Assembly (NCBI RefSeq): GCF_030463565.1
Contig: NC_134643.1
Location: 174,078,491 to 174,142,490, forward strand
Origin: Pelecanus crispus
Taxonomy: Eukaryota > Chordata > Aves > Pelecaniformes > Pelecanidae
Direction of reading: 5' to 3'
Length of the DNA: 64,000 nucleotides
Both the position numbers and the translations under genes were made by a program. Positions 13,486 to 25,515 of the stretch are shown one piece after another. Position 1 is the first letter of the stretch; each line of letters begins with the position of its first letter. The notes under the pieces are model-generated. The model did not search any database and had not been told where the DNA came from. It saw only the letters and a program-made list of their open reading frames with translations.

Positions 13486-13620
13486 GAGGAGAGGAGAGGA
13501 GAGGAGAGGAGAGGAGAGGAGAGGAGAGGAGAGGAGAGGAGAGGAGAGGAGAGGAGAGGAGAGGAGAGGAGAGGAGAGGAGAGGAGAGGAGAGGAGAGGA
13601 GAGGAGAGGAGAGGAGAGGA
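13486..13620 (+). repeat. Perfect pentanucleotide microsatellite (GAGGA)27
   Basis: Twenty-seven uninterrupted copies of GAGGA cover 135 bases, with no mismatch. The plus strand is pure purine, so the tract can in principle form an intramolecular triplex (H-DNA). The reading frames across it (E-R-R-G-E repeats on the plus strand, S-P-L-L-S on the minus strand) are artefacts of the repeat. The number of copies in an assembly may be wrong for a tract of this kind. Confidence 0.99.
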
Positions 13621-16600
13621 GAACCTACCTGTTCCAAGAGGTAGATTCAGATCAAGGGACATCTGTCACTCATACCAAAATTTATGAACAAGATGGATTA
13701 TCTCAGAATAGTTTAGAAGATTTTAATTTTTATATTAAACTCTTCCTATATTGTGCAGAACTGGGAGTTCTCTGTCAATGAGTAAACAAAACAAAAAGAA
13801 GATTCAAGATCTGTTGCACAGATACCAAAGAAGGAAATAGTGCAAATTAAATAAATGTTTACATGTTTACAATGAGCTGAATAATACAATAAAGCAGGAT
13901 TACCAAAGAATAAGTATGGAAGAGAAATCAGCTTGGTTTCATCTGTTTCCAAAATAAAGACTATTTATAGCCACTGTATCATATTTTATTAACTTACTAA
14001 GAAGCCACTATTTTGTAAGGAGCCATGGTGCTAAGGATAGTAGGATAAAATGTGTTGTTCCACTCCAGCAGCAAATTTAAAGGACCATATGACTTTTTAT
14101 CTTGAAAAATGAAATATAAAGAACATTAACTTCAATATACATTTCTTCAAAACACTTCAGGGAATGTGATTTTTGCATCGTTATGATTATCAATGCATAC
14201 AATGTTATGTATGTATGTATACATGCATGTTAGGTATGCATATACAGGTCTAAATTCATTTTGTTACTTAGAGTCTGCATTAGGATAATAGAAAGTTGTT
14301 CCTTTAACCTGATTGTTTTCTTATAAATTGAAAAATCCTTTTCAACAGATTTTTCTCAGAGAATTGCCTCTCAATAAGGGTCATATAAAAATTAAACCAA
14401 ATATTTACTTAAAGAATAGTCACTAGGCTTGCATATCTCTTTTAGAGGGGAATCCTGACCTTTGTTTACATAATTGCAATATGTTCATGACCGTAAAAAG
14501 CCACACAAACAGTGTGTTCAGAACACAAAAAGGTTTTGAGTAAGACCTATTCAAAGCGTATAAAATGTCAATAGTTCTGTGAGGGAAATAGGTGTTCTGT
14601 AACTGAATTACATAAGTGGGTGCCTACAAAATAAAACCCTTTCTTTCCTAATGACAATCTTAATTATTTCTTTCCTGTTCACTTGACTGTTGTGAAACTT
14701 CTCCTTTAAGAAAACCTTTCCTAATTTCCTTTGTCATGAGAGAAAGGCTCTGTATTGGTTTTATAGTAGGCACTGGTAGCTTCCATAATTGTAGCTACAT
14801 TGTATTATGGGTTTTTTTTGTTTGTTTTGTGTGTGAGTATGTGTATATGCTACATTCTCTGATCCTACTTAGTTAAGATTTATCCTTGGTGACTGCCTCT
14901 CCCTTTGGAATTTTCTTGTATACTATGTATATGAGTTTCAACAAAGTCCCTCAGCCTGCTCTCTCAGATCTGAATGTTCAGATGCTACTTAGTTGCTCCA
15001 GAAGATTTCCTTTCAGCATAGTATGTTAAGCCATCTTATTTCTCAGACCAGTACTTACATAGATTTCAAAGAGCTGTCTTGCAAGAAACATAGGTGAAGA
15101 GTTGCTGATGTGGACTAGCAGCTTCTTGCAGGCAGGGCAGGATACATTATTTGGCTCATACATCTTGTGTGGAATCAATGGCTCCTTATGTGCATACTGA
15201 GAAGTGGTGATGAGTTGTGAATGAGGACGGAGGGAAGCTTTACCTTCCACTGCAATAGCAAATGTAGATCCTTACTGTTATTTTTAATAATTTTTAATCC
15301 TCCTGTTATTTTTAAACATTGACTTTACAAATAAATAAGTCGGGTACCATGGAAACTCACATTTTGAAAACTAACCTGCAAATTGTAAGCCTAATTTCCA
15401 CATTTGAAATTAATATCCTTTATATGGAAAACATTCTTCAAAGTAATCTAGAAGTGGTACTAGTAAGTTCTGACTGAAAGGGTATGAGAAAGCTTTCCAC
15501 TGCTTCTTTACAGGTGTCCCCATGGTCTTCAGAATTTTCCTGAATGGAGGGAACGTATTGCTAAGAAGAAAATGAAGGATTCCAGAAGACCCTTCCTGGG
15601 TATTTTTTGGTCATACGAAAATTTAGAAATTATGTAATTCAGACTCAGGTGTTTCCTCTGTAATGTATACAGTTAAGGAAACCTGCACAGCTTACTTGTA
15701 ACACAGAATTTAATAGAACATGGTACACAGTATTAGAACATCCTTTTTTAAGGATTTTATACAATGCCTGCATACTTAATAGCATTAAAACATCTATCTC
15801 TACATGTATGTATTGATAACAAAGCAAACTCACTAGCTGGGGGAGAATTCTGAACACTGTGTATAGTTAGAGGGGTATGGTTTCATTTCTGATCTATGGA
15901 GATGCTGTACTTTATGAAGAGGTAAAGAAGAATGAGATAAAAGCTTAAGGCCTTTTTGGAATTAAGCAAGCCTGACAGTTTTGGATTTTATTTATACAGT
16001 TTCACAAATTTTAAAATTGACAGAGCAATAGATAAAGGTGAACCTTTAAAGTGCAAGATAAAAACTCCATGTCAGTTCAACATTGTCCATGCAGATGCAC
16101 TTGCAGAATCACATTCTTTATAATAACCTGCTTAATGATTCAAAAATTGTGGTAGAAAACCAATCATTAGCTATATTTTTATAAACCTGGTAAATGTACA
16201 GTTTGTGGAATGACAAACGTTGATAACCAATCTCAGTCTTTTTTAATTGTGTATGGTTAGGAAATGCTCTTCTCTTTTTAGTAGCTGATTTTTGGAAACA
16301 TTTTTGTGACCAGGTTTTACTTTTGTGGATGTTAACTGAAAAGCAAAGAACAATGTTGATTTCACTTCTGATGTGAATATTTATATATACAAATATTCTC
16401 CATCTCAAAAAATCAACCACAAGTCAAGTGTGAACAAGTGTAAAATGTTCAGTTAAAATTAGAAAGAATCTGACTTACAATGCATAAATTCAAAATTAAT
16501 AAAGAATATAAAGATTTATTTGGCTGGACACAGCTGAGAATCTTTGAGCTTTAACAGTAAAATGTCTGCAAGTCAAGATAGAGTGTTAAGGTTCATTAAA

Positions 16601-17829
16601 AGTAGCAAAATGCCATCAAATAAGTGATGCATTGAAATTAATGGAAATCAAATTGTTGCTGTTTCTTAGGAATATTTTATTTTTCTTATTATTTTGCTAA
16701 ATTACATATTTTATCTATAGAAAACTAAGTACTACAGAACTAATCCTGATAAACCAAGACATATATACATATGTCTTTATATAAAAATATATGTGTATGT
16801 ATGTATATATATATGACAAGATCTTGAGAGCCTTCATCACATGGAACAGTATGTCACAATACCCGTTCAAAGGCCAATAAGGCCACCTGGGGAGCTATCA
16901 GCACAAAAGATGTTTCTGGAATCTGACTGGTATTGAGGTTGTAGTAAACAATCTGCTAAGTAATCCAAGACACAATAAGAACAAAACAGAAATGGCATGC
17001 TCCACAGGGTAAGTATGCCGAAGCACCAGATCTGTTGCTGCTCACCAAAAGGATTTGCGGCTCTGTGGCAGGGGGATGAACAAGGAAGTAACATTTGCAG
17101 CATATAAAAGCCTCCCATGCAGTGCAGGAGGGATGAGGAAAATCTTCTTTTTATGGAATAAACATTTTCCTGTAGCCCTACTGTATCTGCTAATTACTTG
17201 TTTATGAGCACAAAGAAAATAATACCTGAAGCATGGTGAATGCCTTTAAGGATACCCCCGCCCCAAACCAGACTGTTTTTTATCAAAGCCGTTCCATGCC
17301 AATACAATACAATCTTGTATGAATAGATACAAATACACTATGCTAACATTGTAAAACAGGCAATTACAATCAACCCAGTTTTCTTCCTACAGAAGAAGAC
17401 GGGCAGTTTTAAAAAGGAATGATGGCAATCGCTGTGCAAACATAAGCACTAATATTCCACATTTTATTTTTTTCAGAAATGAAGTATGTACCACTGTACA
17501 TACTCATCCCTACCCCAGTCGCATTGAGTGGACTGGATTGAGAGCTGTACTGTCTTATTTATATATTTGAATAATCTTGCACTTCATTGTCATAGACAGA
17601 GTTTCCAGAGGACAAGGTTTCCCTTGTGGTGTGTTTTATGGAGTGTATCTGGGCTGGAATGCTTTCAGTTTCTAAAGCAAGCGTTTGCAGATATAAACTA
17701 AATGCAAGATCTGCCCAAGAGAACAAACTGCAAGAGCTGCAGTGGATGTTTACTGTTTTTGCAAAATCAGCCATTAACAGACCTTCAGCTATCTAGAAGA
17801 TATTTAGCTCAATTTTACTTTCCGAGGTT
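13621..17829. other. Intergenic sequence upstream of SLITRK6, small simple repeats only
   Basis: No gene is visible. There are short ATGT/ATAC simple repeats near 14206-14229 and TATG/TA-type repeats near 16788-16814. The 100-codon minus-strand frame at 16118-16420 shows no recognisable motif and is AT-rich. Confidence 0.5.
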
Positions 17830-18483
17830 CACTTAGATAAGGGAAAAAGGAGGTGAGAGAAATTGCAGGAGGAGGAGGAGCTGATCTGTCTCAAGGTGGA
17901 GCTGTATCTTGTATTAAATGACATTGGCAGATTAAAGCTCTCTAGTGGGGAAGGGCTTAAAGGCTGAGTCAAAAGCCAAGAAGTCTCTTTATTTACGCCT
18001 ACCTCCCAGCCCCTGGCAATCTGACTAATAACAAACTGAGCTAACAAGAAAGACTAGAAAGAGCAGAGAGAACACAGAGGCAGCTTGAATCTAAAAATCT
18101 GACAAACCAAGTGATCAAGTCAAGCTCTGCTGAGCATCTTGTTTGTTTACTGCATCCAAATGCTTGCAAACAGTTAACTATATGCAGAAAAGTCAGCATA
18201 GCTGTGAAGTATGCTGTGAATTTTAATTGAGGAAAAAGGACAACTGCTTACAGGATGGTCTAATGTGCACTCTGCCTGGAAGATTTTTTTCAATTGAATG
18301 CTTTGTACTTTGTCTTCTGAACAACGATTTTAACTTTATGGAGCTGTAGTATTACCAAAGCTTGCAGCAAAGTGAAACTCAGAAGAAAGTGTGCATTTTT
18401 CACGGGGAAAAATTACATCGCATTGAAACAGCTGCTCCAACTGTGCACTACTGAGCGTTTCAGGGAGTGTTACTGCTGTACAG
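17830..18483 (+). other. SLITRK6: Probable promoter region and non-coding first exon of SLITRK6
   Basis: Mammalian SLITRK genes have an untranslated first exon spliced to a single coding exon. The best match here is the donor CAG|GTAAGA at 18481-18489, so the exon would end at 18483. Upstream, local GC content rises. There is a purine-rich block (17850-17882, ggaggaggaggag), an AP-1-like TGAGTCA at 17965-17971 and a T/A-rich 'ctttatttac' near 17986. The true transcription start cannot be read from the sequence. I place exon 1 somewhere between about 18000 and 18483 and treat the remainder as promoter. Several short upstream ATG frames in 18150-18360 end quickly (for example the ATG at about 18182, roughly 15 codons) and could dampen translation. 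The assignment rests on the donor, position and family gene structure. Confidence 0.5.
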
Positions 18484-21400
18484 GTAAGAAAGATTCCAGT
18501 TAGTTAATTAGCTTAGCATACGAGAAATTAATTTCACACTACCAGTTGAATTTATTTTTCTGCATGACTTTGTATAACTTTTATGTTAAATGATGGCAGT
18601 TTACACTGTATTTCAAACAGTCTGCCAGTTGCATTTATTCAAACCTCCAACTGTGTAGAATGTGTGTATTAAGGAAACGCTGATTTCATATCCCTTGAGG
18701 GGAGAGGAATGGGTGTTTGGTTTTATTTCCTGAAGTCCAAGAATGGTCTTAAATGCATCATCTGACTGTGATTCCCTTCAGAATTTAATAAAGAATCAGG
18801 CTTTTAGAAATTACCAGTTCTTAGCTTGAGGCTTTGAAATTCTTCAATATGCATTTTTTAAATAGCTGAATTAAAACAACCAACCAAATAAAACCCCAAG
18901 TAAAATGAAACAAGCTATTTCAGTGTTTTAAAAATACATTGATTATTACTTGTCAAGCATGTGATGCCTTTGCTATAAGGTGACTACTTCTGAAAGTATT
19001 CAACTTTGCCTCTGAGAAAGGACTGTGGCATTTTTTAGTCTTTTAGAATTCCTACTGCAAAAAGCTTAGTTACAGTATGCAGTTAGTAGTGACTTACATG
19101 AAAGCAGATAAAATGAACAAACTTAGGTTACCATGTAGAATTTGCTGAAAGACCTCACCACATGAAACAGAAAAAGGTCAGCTTTGTCAAGTCTTGTAAA
19201 TTAAATTTTATTTTACTGTGAATTCTTTCAGCTAAATGTTGATCATCTGTTACTTGAAAGCAGTTTTCATTTTACAATAGTAGCCAACTGAGAGCTTCAT
19301 TACATATTCCTGAGAGTTCAGACCAAAAAAAAATTGGAAAAAGGAAAAAAGAATACAATTCTCCTATTAACTTTTGTTGTGTGTACATGTGTGTGTAAGA
19401 GTTTTGGCAGTGCTGCCCACAGAAGTATGACAATGATTAAAATGGTAATGTTTTCCAATTGGTTACAAATGTTGTTACTTTCATCTCTGAGAGGAGGGCT
19501 TTCATTTTTATAACCTAATTTCTCAATATGCACTAGAATGCAACATGCTTTTCAGATTTTTTTTTTTTCATTTAATTTTGCTCAGGGACTTTGTAAGTGC
19601 AGTTTGAATTTGATGCAGATTGAAGCTGGAATTCCAACAGAGAAAAAGTGTACAGAAATAAAGTCTAATTAGTCACACAGTAGGTTTGAAGCTGGCATCT
19701 GTGTCAAGAGCCTGCATTTTTTACCTTGGGTCACTGGAAAGGATATTGATGCATATAAAGCAAGAATAAATCTCTAGCATAATACGATCCTAGAATTATT
19801 CTTCATGCTTCAAAATAACATCTTGACATGTTGTGTCTTATCCAATACTTCCTGGAAAAACAAAATTAAAGACATAATATATTAAACCTAGGCAGCTGGA
19901 TTTCAAGGAGCGTTATATGAGACAACAAAATTATTTGTTCTACTGAAACAAAGATAAAAGGTCATATTATTAGGGACACTTTTTCTCACACTGTGAATTG
20001 CACTTACTACTTCTGAACTCATACATCTATTCCCACTTATCAGGAACTACTAATGGAGAAAAACATAATTCACTGTGCACACATTTGCTGTTGTTTCTTG
20101 TGTGTGCATGTGTGTGTGCGCGCGTGCATGAGTGTGTGTGTAAACTCATGCCACGGCATTTAAACGCCTGCATGTATAAATCTTTTTAATATGTATAAAT
20201 CCGTTTTAAGGTAAGCCTTGAGAATTGGTGTTGTTAGTAACAAAGGTACATGATAATTAAAACATGTATTGATGAGATGACAAATCATACAGCCATACTG
20301 TAAGAAGTTCATGCATGTAATTGAATAGATTCTTGTAAAAGGTTCTAATCTTTTAGAAATTAACACTTCAGCTGGTTAATTGGGTAGTGACATTTTGTAC
20401 TCTGTGTTTCAATAGCTTACTTTGAAAGATCAAATGACCTTTATTAGGTGGATTACTTAAGAAAACTGCTTAGTTCAGTCCTAGAATAAATAGCACACCC
20501 AAAAAAAGTTCTTGTGTTTTAAATCATCCATTCTATTGTAAGCTTTTTTTTTTTTTTTTCTCCTTTTAGGACATGTGGAAATATTTAATTAAAGATTATA
20601 AACAGTGATTTAACTCCTTCTCATATATCAAGAATTACCATTGTTCTTGCTAATTAAACAGCCTTGGCAGAAAGAAACAGAAAATCTTCAAATGGAGTGT
20701 AGCATAAATTATTTCAAACTGAGGATAATAAATGCTTGATTTCAACGTGTAAATTTTGCTTGTGTCCCCATAGTTGTTCAGTAATGATGCATTTATCAGG
20801 TATTGCAAAGTTCAAGATCAGGTTGACAGATGATAATTTAAGTTACATAACATATGGATGATACTGGTGATAATTTTTAACTTGTAAAGCATGGTTAGTT
20901 CCATGTGCATTTCAGAATTTTTGTGGTATTTAATGATTATAATAATTAGGAGGAATCTAACAATTAATCTCAAAATAATGTTTGCCCCTTGTCTACCTGT
21001 TTCTTGACATGTACTGCATTGTCAGTTCTCTCTTTTATTTTGTGTACACAATTATTTTATGTGTATATTATATACAAACATACTACACTACTATGTGCTG
21101 TGTTCCTACTTTCACTAAATTTCCATAAACTATAACTTATGCATTAAAATTTAAGTAAAAAAAAAAAAAAAGAATTGTTTTGTCTACTTCCTTTCCAGTT
21201 TGGGGGTACAAGGATTGCAGAGGAAATACCTTTTGATTTACACACATAATACAGAACCAAAGGAGAGAGTCCCTGTATCCTGAGTGAATGGGCTTTTGCT
21301 CACAACACATTTTCAAACCAAACCAAATCTTTTTTCTTCTCTTCAGCAGCTGGACAACATTAAGTTAAGCTTAGCAGGGTACTCTTAAAATTTGCAGTGC

Positions 21401-21825
21401 TGTATGGTGACCCAAAGCAACGATCCAAAATACTGTATTAGCCTTGATATAAGTTGCTTGGGGCAGTAGTTTATTACTGCTGTCCACTGACAAAACATTC
21501 TGTATGGTATATAAATAAAGATGACAAACACCTGATTATCTCCTACTTTGGTGTATCAGCATGAAAGTACTAAAGCACTCCCCTTATGACTGTGTTTATT
21601 GATTCAGTACATTAAACTAAATATATTTTTTTCTGTTTATAAAATCTTTCAAACCTTTTGCACAATATAATATTGTTTGAAAGGTGAAGTAGCTTAACGA
21701 CAAGTACTAGGAATGGTTATTGCTCCCCTCTACACCAGGAAAAAGAAAAAAAAAAAATCAATCCTGTGAAATTATGACTCTATTACTTTTCCTTTTTCCT
21801 TTTCTTTTTTTTTTTTTTTTAATAG
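18484..21825 (+). other. SLITRK6: SLITRK6 intron 1 (5'-UTR intron)
   Basis: The intron is bounded by GTAAGA at 18484 and a strong acceptor. A pyrimidine tract of about 35 bases (21786-21820) is followed by AATAG at 21821-21825. The next exon starts at 21826, only 15 bases before the ATG. The interior contains no recognisable CR1 or LTR and one alternating purine-pyrimidine tract (20099-20130). An alternative is that the first exon lies elsewhere, but the acceptor itself is convincing. Confidence 0.65.
20099..20142 (+). repeat. GT/GC alternating tract in SLITRK6 intron (Z-DNA candidate)
   Basis: From 20099 to 20130 every base alternates pyrimidine-purine (32 positions), including an internal gcgcgcg core at about 20118-20124. 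After one break, a second GT run reaches 20141. Such tracts are the classic sequence class for left-handed DNA and also behave as microsatellites. Confidence 0.9.
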
Positions 21826-21840
21826 AATCTGCTGGGCAAG

Positions 21841-24360
21841 ATGAAGCTCTGGATTTTTATTCTATATTCACTTGTGGTTGCATCTGATCCTTTCCAGTCA
21901 CAGCCTTCTTTTTCTCCAGTCAGAGGATCTTGTCAGAGTTTGTGTTCCTGTGAAGAAAAGGATGATATCATGATTATAAACTGTGAGGAAAGAGGCATCA
22001 AGATGGTATCAGAAATAAATGTCCCACCATCACGGCCTTTCCATCTTAATCTGTTAAACAATGGCCTGACTACGTTACACATGAATGATTTTTCTAGCCT
22101 TGTTAATGCTCTCTCTCTACATCTTGGTTTTAATAATATTGCAGATATTGAGCCTGGAGCTTTCAATGGTCTCAGCCTTCTTAAGCAACTTCATATCAAT
22201 CACAATTCTTTAGAAACACTTAAAGAAGATATGTTTCATGGATTGGAAAACTTGGAGTTTCTTCAAGCAGACAACAATTTCATCACAGTGGTTGAAGCAA
22301 GTGCCTTTAGCAAGCTGAACAGGCTTAAAGTGCTTATTTTGAATGATAATGCCATTGAGTATCTTCCTCCAAACATATTTCGTTTTGTCCCATTGACCCA
22401 TTTAGATCTTCGTGGAAACCAGTTGCAGTCATTGCCCTATGTTGGCTTTTTGGAACACATTGGTAGAATACTAGACCTTCAGTTGGAAGACAATAAATGG
22501 GCCTGTAACTGTGATTTGCTGCAGCTGAAGATATGGCTAGAAAACATGCCTCCTCAGTCAATAATAGGTGATGTTGTATGCAATAGCCCTCCTGTTATCA
22601 AAGGCAGCATCTTAAGCCGATTGAAAAAAGAATCACTTTGTCCCACTCATCCTGTCAATGAACTTGAAGATCCTTCAGGGTCACTGCCCTTGGTTGTAAC
22701 CACCTCTGTCAGTGACAGTCACCTATCAACTAAGGTGATTCCTATCCTGAAAGCTCCTACTAAAGAACCACGTTTAGTGCTTCATACTTCAAAGCCTACT
22801 ACTCAGTTTCCAGGAATCTATTGTCCCGTCCCCTGTCACTGCACCAGCCATATGCTCTCAGGAGTTCTCATGCACTGCCAGGAGCGAAATATTGAAAGCT
22901 TGTCTGATTTAGGACCCCCTCCTCCAAATCCTAAAAAGCTTATTCTAGCTGGAAACATTATTCAGACATTACTAAAATCAGACCTTGTGGACTATGCCAG
23001 TCTGGAAATGCTTCACCTGGGGAACAATCGCATTGAAATCCTTGAGGAAGGATCCTTTATGAATCTGACTAGACTACAGAAATTGTATCTCAATGGCAAT
23101 CATCTAACAAAGCTAAGTCCGAATCTCTTCCTTGGCCTTCAACACCTTGAATACTTGTACCTTGAATATAATGCCATCAAAGAAATTTTGCCAGGGACAT
23201 TTAATGTAATACCAAAACTTAAGGTCCTCTACTTAAATAACAACCTTTTGCAGACTTTGCCACCCCATGTCTTTTCAGGTGTTCCACTCGCCAGGTTAAA
23301 TCTGAAAACAAACCAATTTGCTCATTTGCCTGTGAGCAATGTTTTGGATGAACTGGATATGCTGGTACAAATTGAACTTGAAGACAACCCCTGGGACTGT
23401 ACCTGTGATTCTGTTGGGCTGCAAAAATGGATACGAAAATTGAGTAAGAATACAATGATGGGTGATATTTTTTGTAAATCTCCAGGACACCTAGCAAAAA
23501 AAGAACTGAAATCCCTGAACAGTGAAGTCTTGTGTCCAGGTTTAATAAACAGTCCTGCCCTACCAACTCATGCCAGTTTTGTTGTGACAACTTCTTCTAC
23601 TACTACCAGTACTGCAGACACCCTCCTGCGGTCCCTTACAGATGCTGTCCCACTTTCCGTTCTAATATTAGGTCTTCTAATTGTGTTTATAACTATTGTA
23701 TTTTGTGCAGCAGGAATAGTTGTTCTTGTTCTGCATCGGCGACGAAGATGCAAAAAGAAACAAGCAGACGAACAAATGAGGGATAGCAGTCCAGTTCACC
23801 TTCAGTACAGCATGTATGGGCATAAGACAACACACCACACGATGGAGCGCCCAGCTGCAACTCTCTATGAGCAACATATGGTTACTCCCATGGTTCAGGT
23901 CTACCGCAGCCCATCCTTCAGTCCCAAACATACTGAGCAACAGGAGGAGGGAAGTGAGAAGGAAGCTAATGATTCCAAACATCTCCGCCGAAGTCTTCTG
24001 GAAAGAGAGAACAGTTCACCTCTTACAGGTTCAAATGTCAAATATAAGGCTACAGATCAATCTGCTGAATTTCTGTCTTTTCAGGATGCCAGCTGCTTGT
24101 ATAGAAACATTCTTGAAAAAGAGAGAGAACTGCAGCAACTAGGGATCACGGAGTACCTAAGAAAAAATATTGTCCAGCTTCAGCCTGACATGGAAGTTCA
24201 TTATCCTGGAACACATGAGGAGCTGAAGCTAATGGAGACACTCATGTACTCCAGGCCAAGAAAGGTTTTTCTAGAACAAACTAAAAATGAGTATTTTGAA
24301 CTTAAAGCTAATTTACATGCTGAGCCTGACTACCTGGAAGTCCTTGAGCAGCAAACATGA
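21841..24360 (+). CDS. SLITRK6: SLIT and NTRK-like protein 6 (SLITRK6)
   Basis: This is a single-pass neuronal and epithelial surface receptor. In mammals it supports neurite growth, synapse formation and survival of inner-ear and retinal neurons, and loss causes myopia with deafness. The frame is intact, 839 residues, close to the roughly 840 of mammalian orthologues. Residues 1-27 contain a hydrophobic signal peptide. LRRNT1 has C31, C35, C37 and C48, followed by about six LRRs (68-211). LRRCT1 has C222, C224, C247 and C267. A Thr/Pro-rich linker (270-325) follows. LRRNT2 has C328, C332, C334 and C346, followed by LRRs (363-512). LRRCT2 has C520, C522, C545 and C565. The transmembrane helix is about 604-631, with the basic stop HRRRRCKKK. 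The cytoplasmic tail ends in DYLEVLEQQT, a Trk-like tyrosine motif shared with mammals. A possible N-glycosylation site is N408-L-T. The start is the ATG at 21841, with A at -3, just after the splice acceptor. It is SLITRK6 rather than SLITRK1-5 because of the short length and the tail sequence. Confidence 0.98.
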   Translation: MKLWIFILYSLVVASDPFQSQPSFSPVRGSCQSLCSCEEKDDIMIINCEERGIKMVSEINVPPSRPFHLNLLNNGLTTLHMNDFSSLVNALSLHLGFNNIADIEPGAFNGLSLLKQLHINHNSLETLKEDMFHGLENLEFLQADNNFITVVEASAFSKLNRLKVLILNDNAIEYLPPNIFRFVPLTHLDLRGNQLQSLPYVGFLEHIGRILDLQLEDNKWACNCDLLQLKIWLENMPPQSIIGDVVCNSPPVIKGSILSRLKKESLCPTHPVNELEDPSGSLPLVVTTSVSDSHLSTKVIPILKAPTKEPRLVLHTSKPTTQFPGIYCPVPCHCTSHMLSGVLMHCQERNIESLSDLGPPPPNPKKLILAGNIIQTLLKSDLVDYASLEMLHLGNNRIEILEEGSFMNLTRLQKLYLNGNHLTKLSPNLFLGLQHLEYLYLEYNAIKEILPGTFNVIPKLKVLYLNNNLLQTLPPHVFSGVPLARLNLKTNQFAHLPVSNVLDELDMLVQIELEDNPWDCTCDSVGLQKWIRKLSKNTMMGDIFCKSPGHLAKKELKSLNSEVLCPGLINSPALPTHASFVVTTSSTTTSTADTLLRSLTDAVPLSVLILGLLIVFITIVFCAAGIVVLVLHRRRRCKKKQADEQMRDSSPVHLQYSMYGHKTTHHTMERPAATLYEQHMVTPMVQVYRSPSFSPKHTEQQEEGSEKEANDSKHLRRSLLERENSSPLTGSNVKYKATDQSAEFLSFQDASCLYRNILEKERELQQLGITEYLRKNIVQLQPDMEVHYPGTHEELKLMETLMYSRPRKVFLEQTKNEYFELKANLHAEPDYLEVLEQQT

Positions 24361-25515
24361 AGTGATAATACATTGGGCTGGGGCCAAATTTCTGTAATTA
24401 TACTTTAAGTTGGAACCATTGTCAATAAAAGTGCCTTATATTAACATGTCAACAGTCAGAACTTAAGCACAGCAGTAATCCTAGCAAAAAAACCCTCAGG
24501 GATCACTGTGGGAAGCCATGGGGTTGTGTGCAGGCAGTATGTCTCACCCCAAGTTAAACATGAACGTTGTGTGATTGAACTGTGGGAGGAAGAATGCTTA
24601 TTGCAATATTCCTCAACATTTTAAAAAGATGTGTACAGCACTCTCCATTCTGTACCCAACCTATGGAAAAATACTTGTTACTTCTACTATTTCTTTTTCC
24701 CCTCACTTTAATTAGATTCCATTCAAAAAAAAAGCCAAAAAACAAAAAAACAAAAACCAAACACCTGCGTTTGTAGTTATAAGGTTAGAGTGTATTGGTT
24801 AGGTTAGTACATGCACTGCATACATGATCATTGTCTATAGCTACACCTAACGTACCCTTATAATAAATATGAAAGGAATTGAAATGTCATACTAAATGTC
24901 AGTTTAAAAAAAAAAAAAAACAAACAAACAAAAAACCAAACACAAAAGGAAAAGATTTTTGGGTATGCACCCAGAGCCTGCAAATATTTAAGTATTTTCT
25001 ATGGAAATTCATCATGTGCATTCTGTATCAGTACGTGGAAGGAAAAATATGTAACTATGTTTACCCATCATCTTCAACTAAGAAAAAAGCAAGCCTTTTG
25101 CTACTTTCCCTATCTGATAGCTTTACCTAAGTTTGGACAATCTTTTCTTGAGCTGCTGCTATAAAACATTGTGCATCACTGGTATTTCAGTTCATAATCC
25201 TGGGCAATTTGAAAAGCTACTGAGAATCAGCTGTAAATATGTTACTGTGTTTAATAAGTTTGATTTATATATATATATATATAAAAAATAACTTCTGTGC
25301 TGGCTTTAAATGTTCTTGGAGGAAATGAGTTTGCTGTGACTAGGAACTTCCAAGTGCAAATACAGGTCCCTTCCCACTCTACCCAAAAGCCACTCCCAGA
25401 CAGAATAACTGCAACAATACACACATGAGGAAGAATAATAATATTTAGCTGTTTGTGCAAAAATATGTTTCAATTTCTGAAATTAGAAGAAAATAAAGTG
25501 TTGTGGGAAAAATAG
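24361..25515 (+). other. SLITRK6: SLITRK6 3' untranslated region
   Basis: The stop codon TGA (24358-24360) is followed by AT-rich sequence with three AATAAA hexamers at 24424, 24862 and 25492. The last one has a GT-rich element just downstream (gtgttgtggg at 25498-25507), which makes it the best main cleavage signal. The resulting UTR of about 1.15 kb resembles my recollection of the mammalian UTR length. The first signal, only 64 bases past the stop, could give a very short isoform. A (TA)n run lies at 25266-25283. Confidence 0.6.
25492..25497 (+). terminator. SLITRK6: Probable main polyadenylation signal of SLITRK6
   Basis: This is a canonical AATAAA followed immediately by a GT-rich downstream element, so cleavage is expected at about 25510. 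AATAAA at 24424 and 24862 are possible alternative, more upstream sites. Confidence 0.55.

Noticed and set aside
13621..13680. Sequence beside the GAGGA array as a possible CR1 source of the repeat
   Set aside because: The flanks (gaacctacctgttccaagag) are only vaguely CR1-like and cannot be aligned with confidence.
13406..13781. Reading frames of 93-99 codons with E-R-R-G-E repeats
   Set aside because: They are produced entirely by the GAGGA microsatellite, whose period of 5 keeps all frames open.
21933..24142. Frames of 60-123 codons on either strand inside SLITRK6
   Set aside because: They are shadows of the 839-codon SLITRK6 frame.
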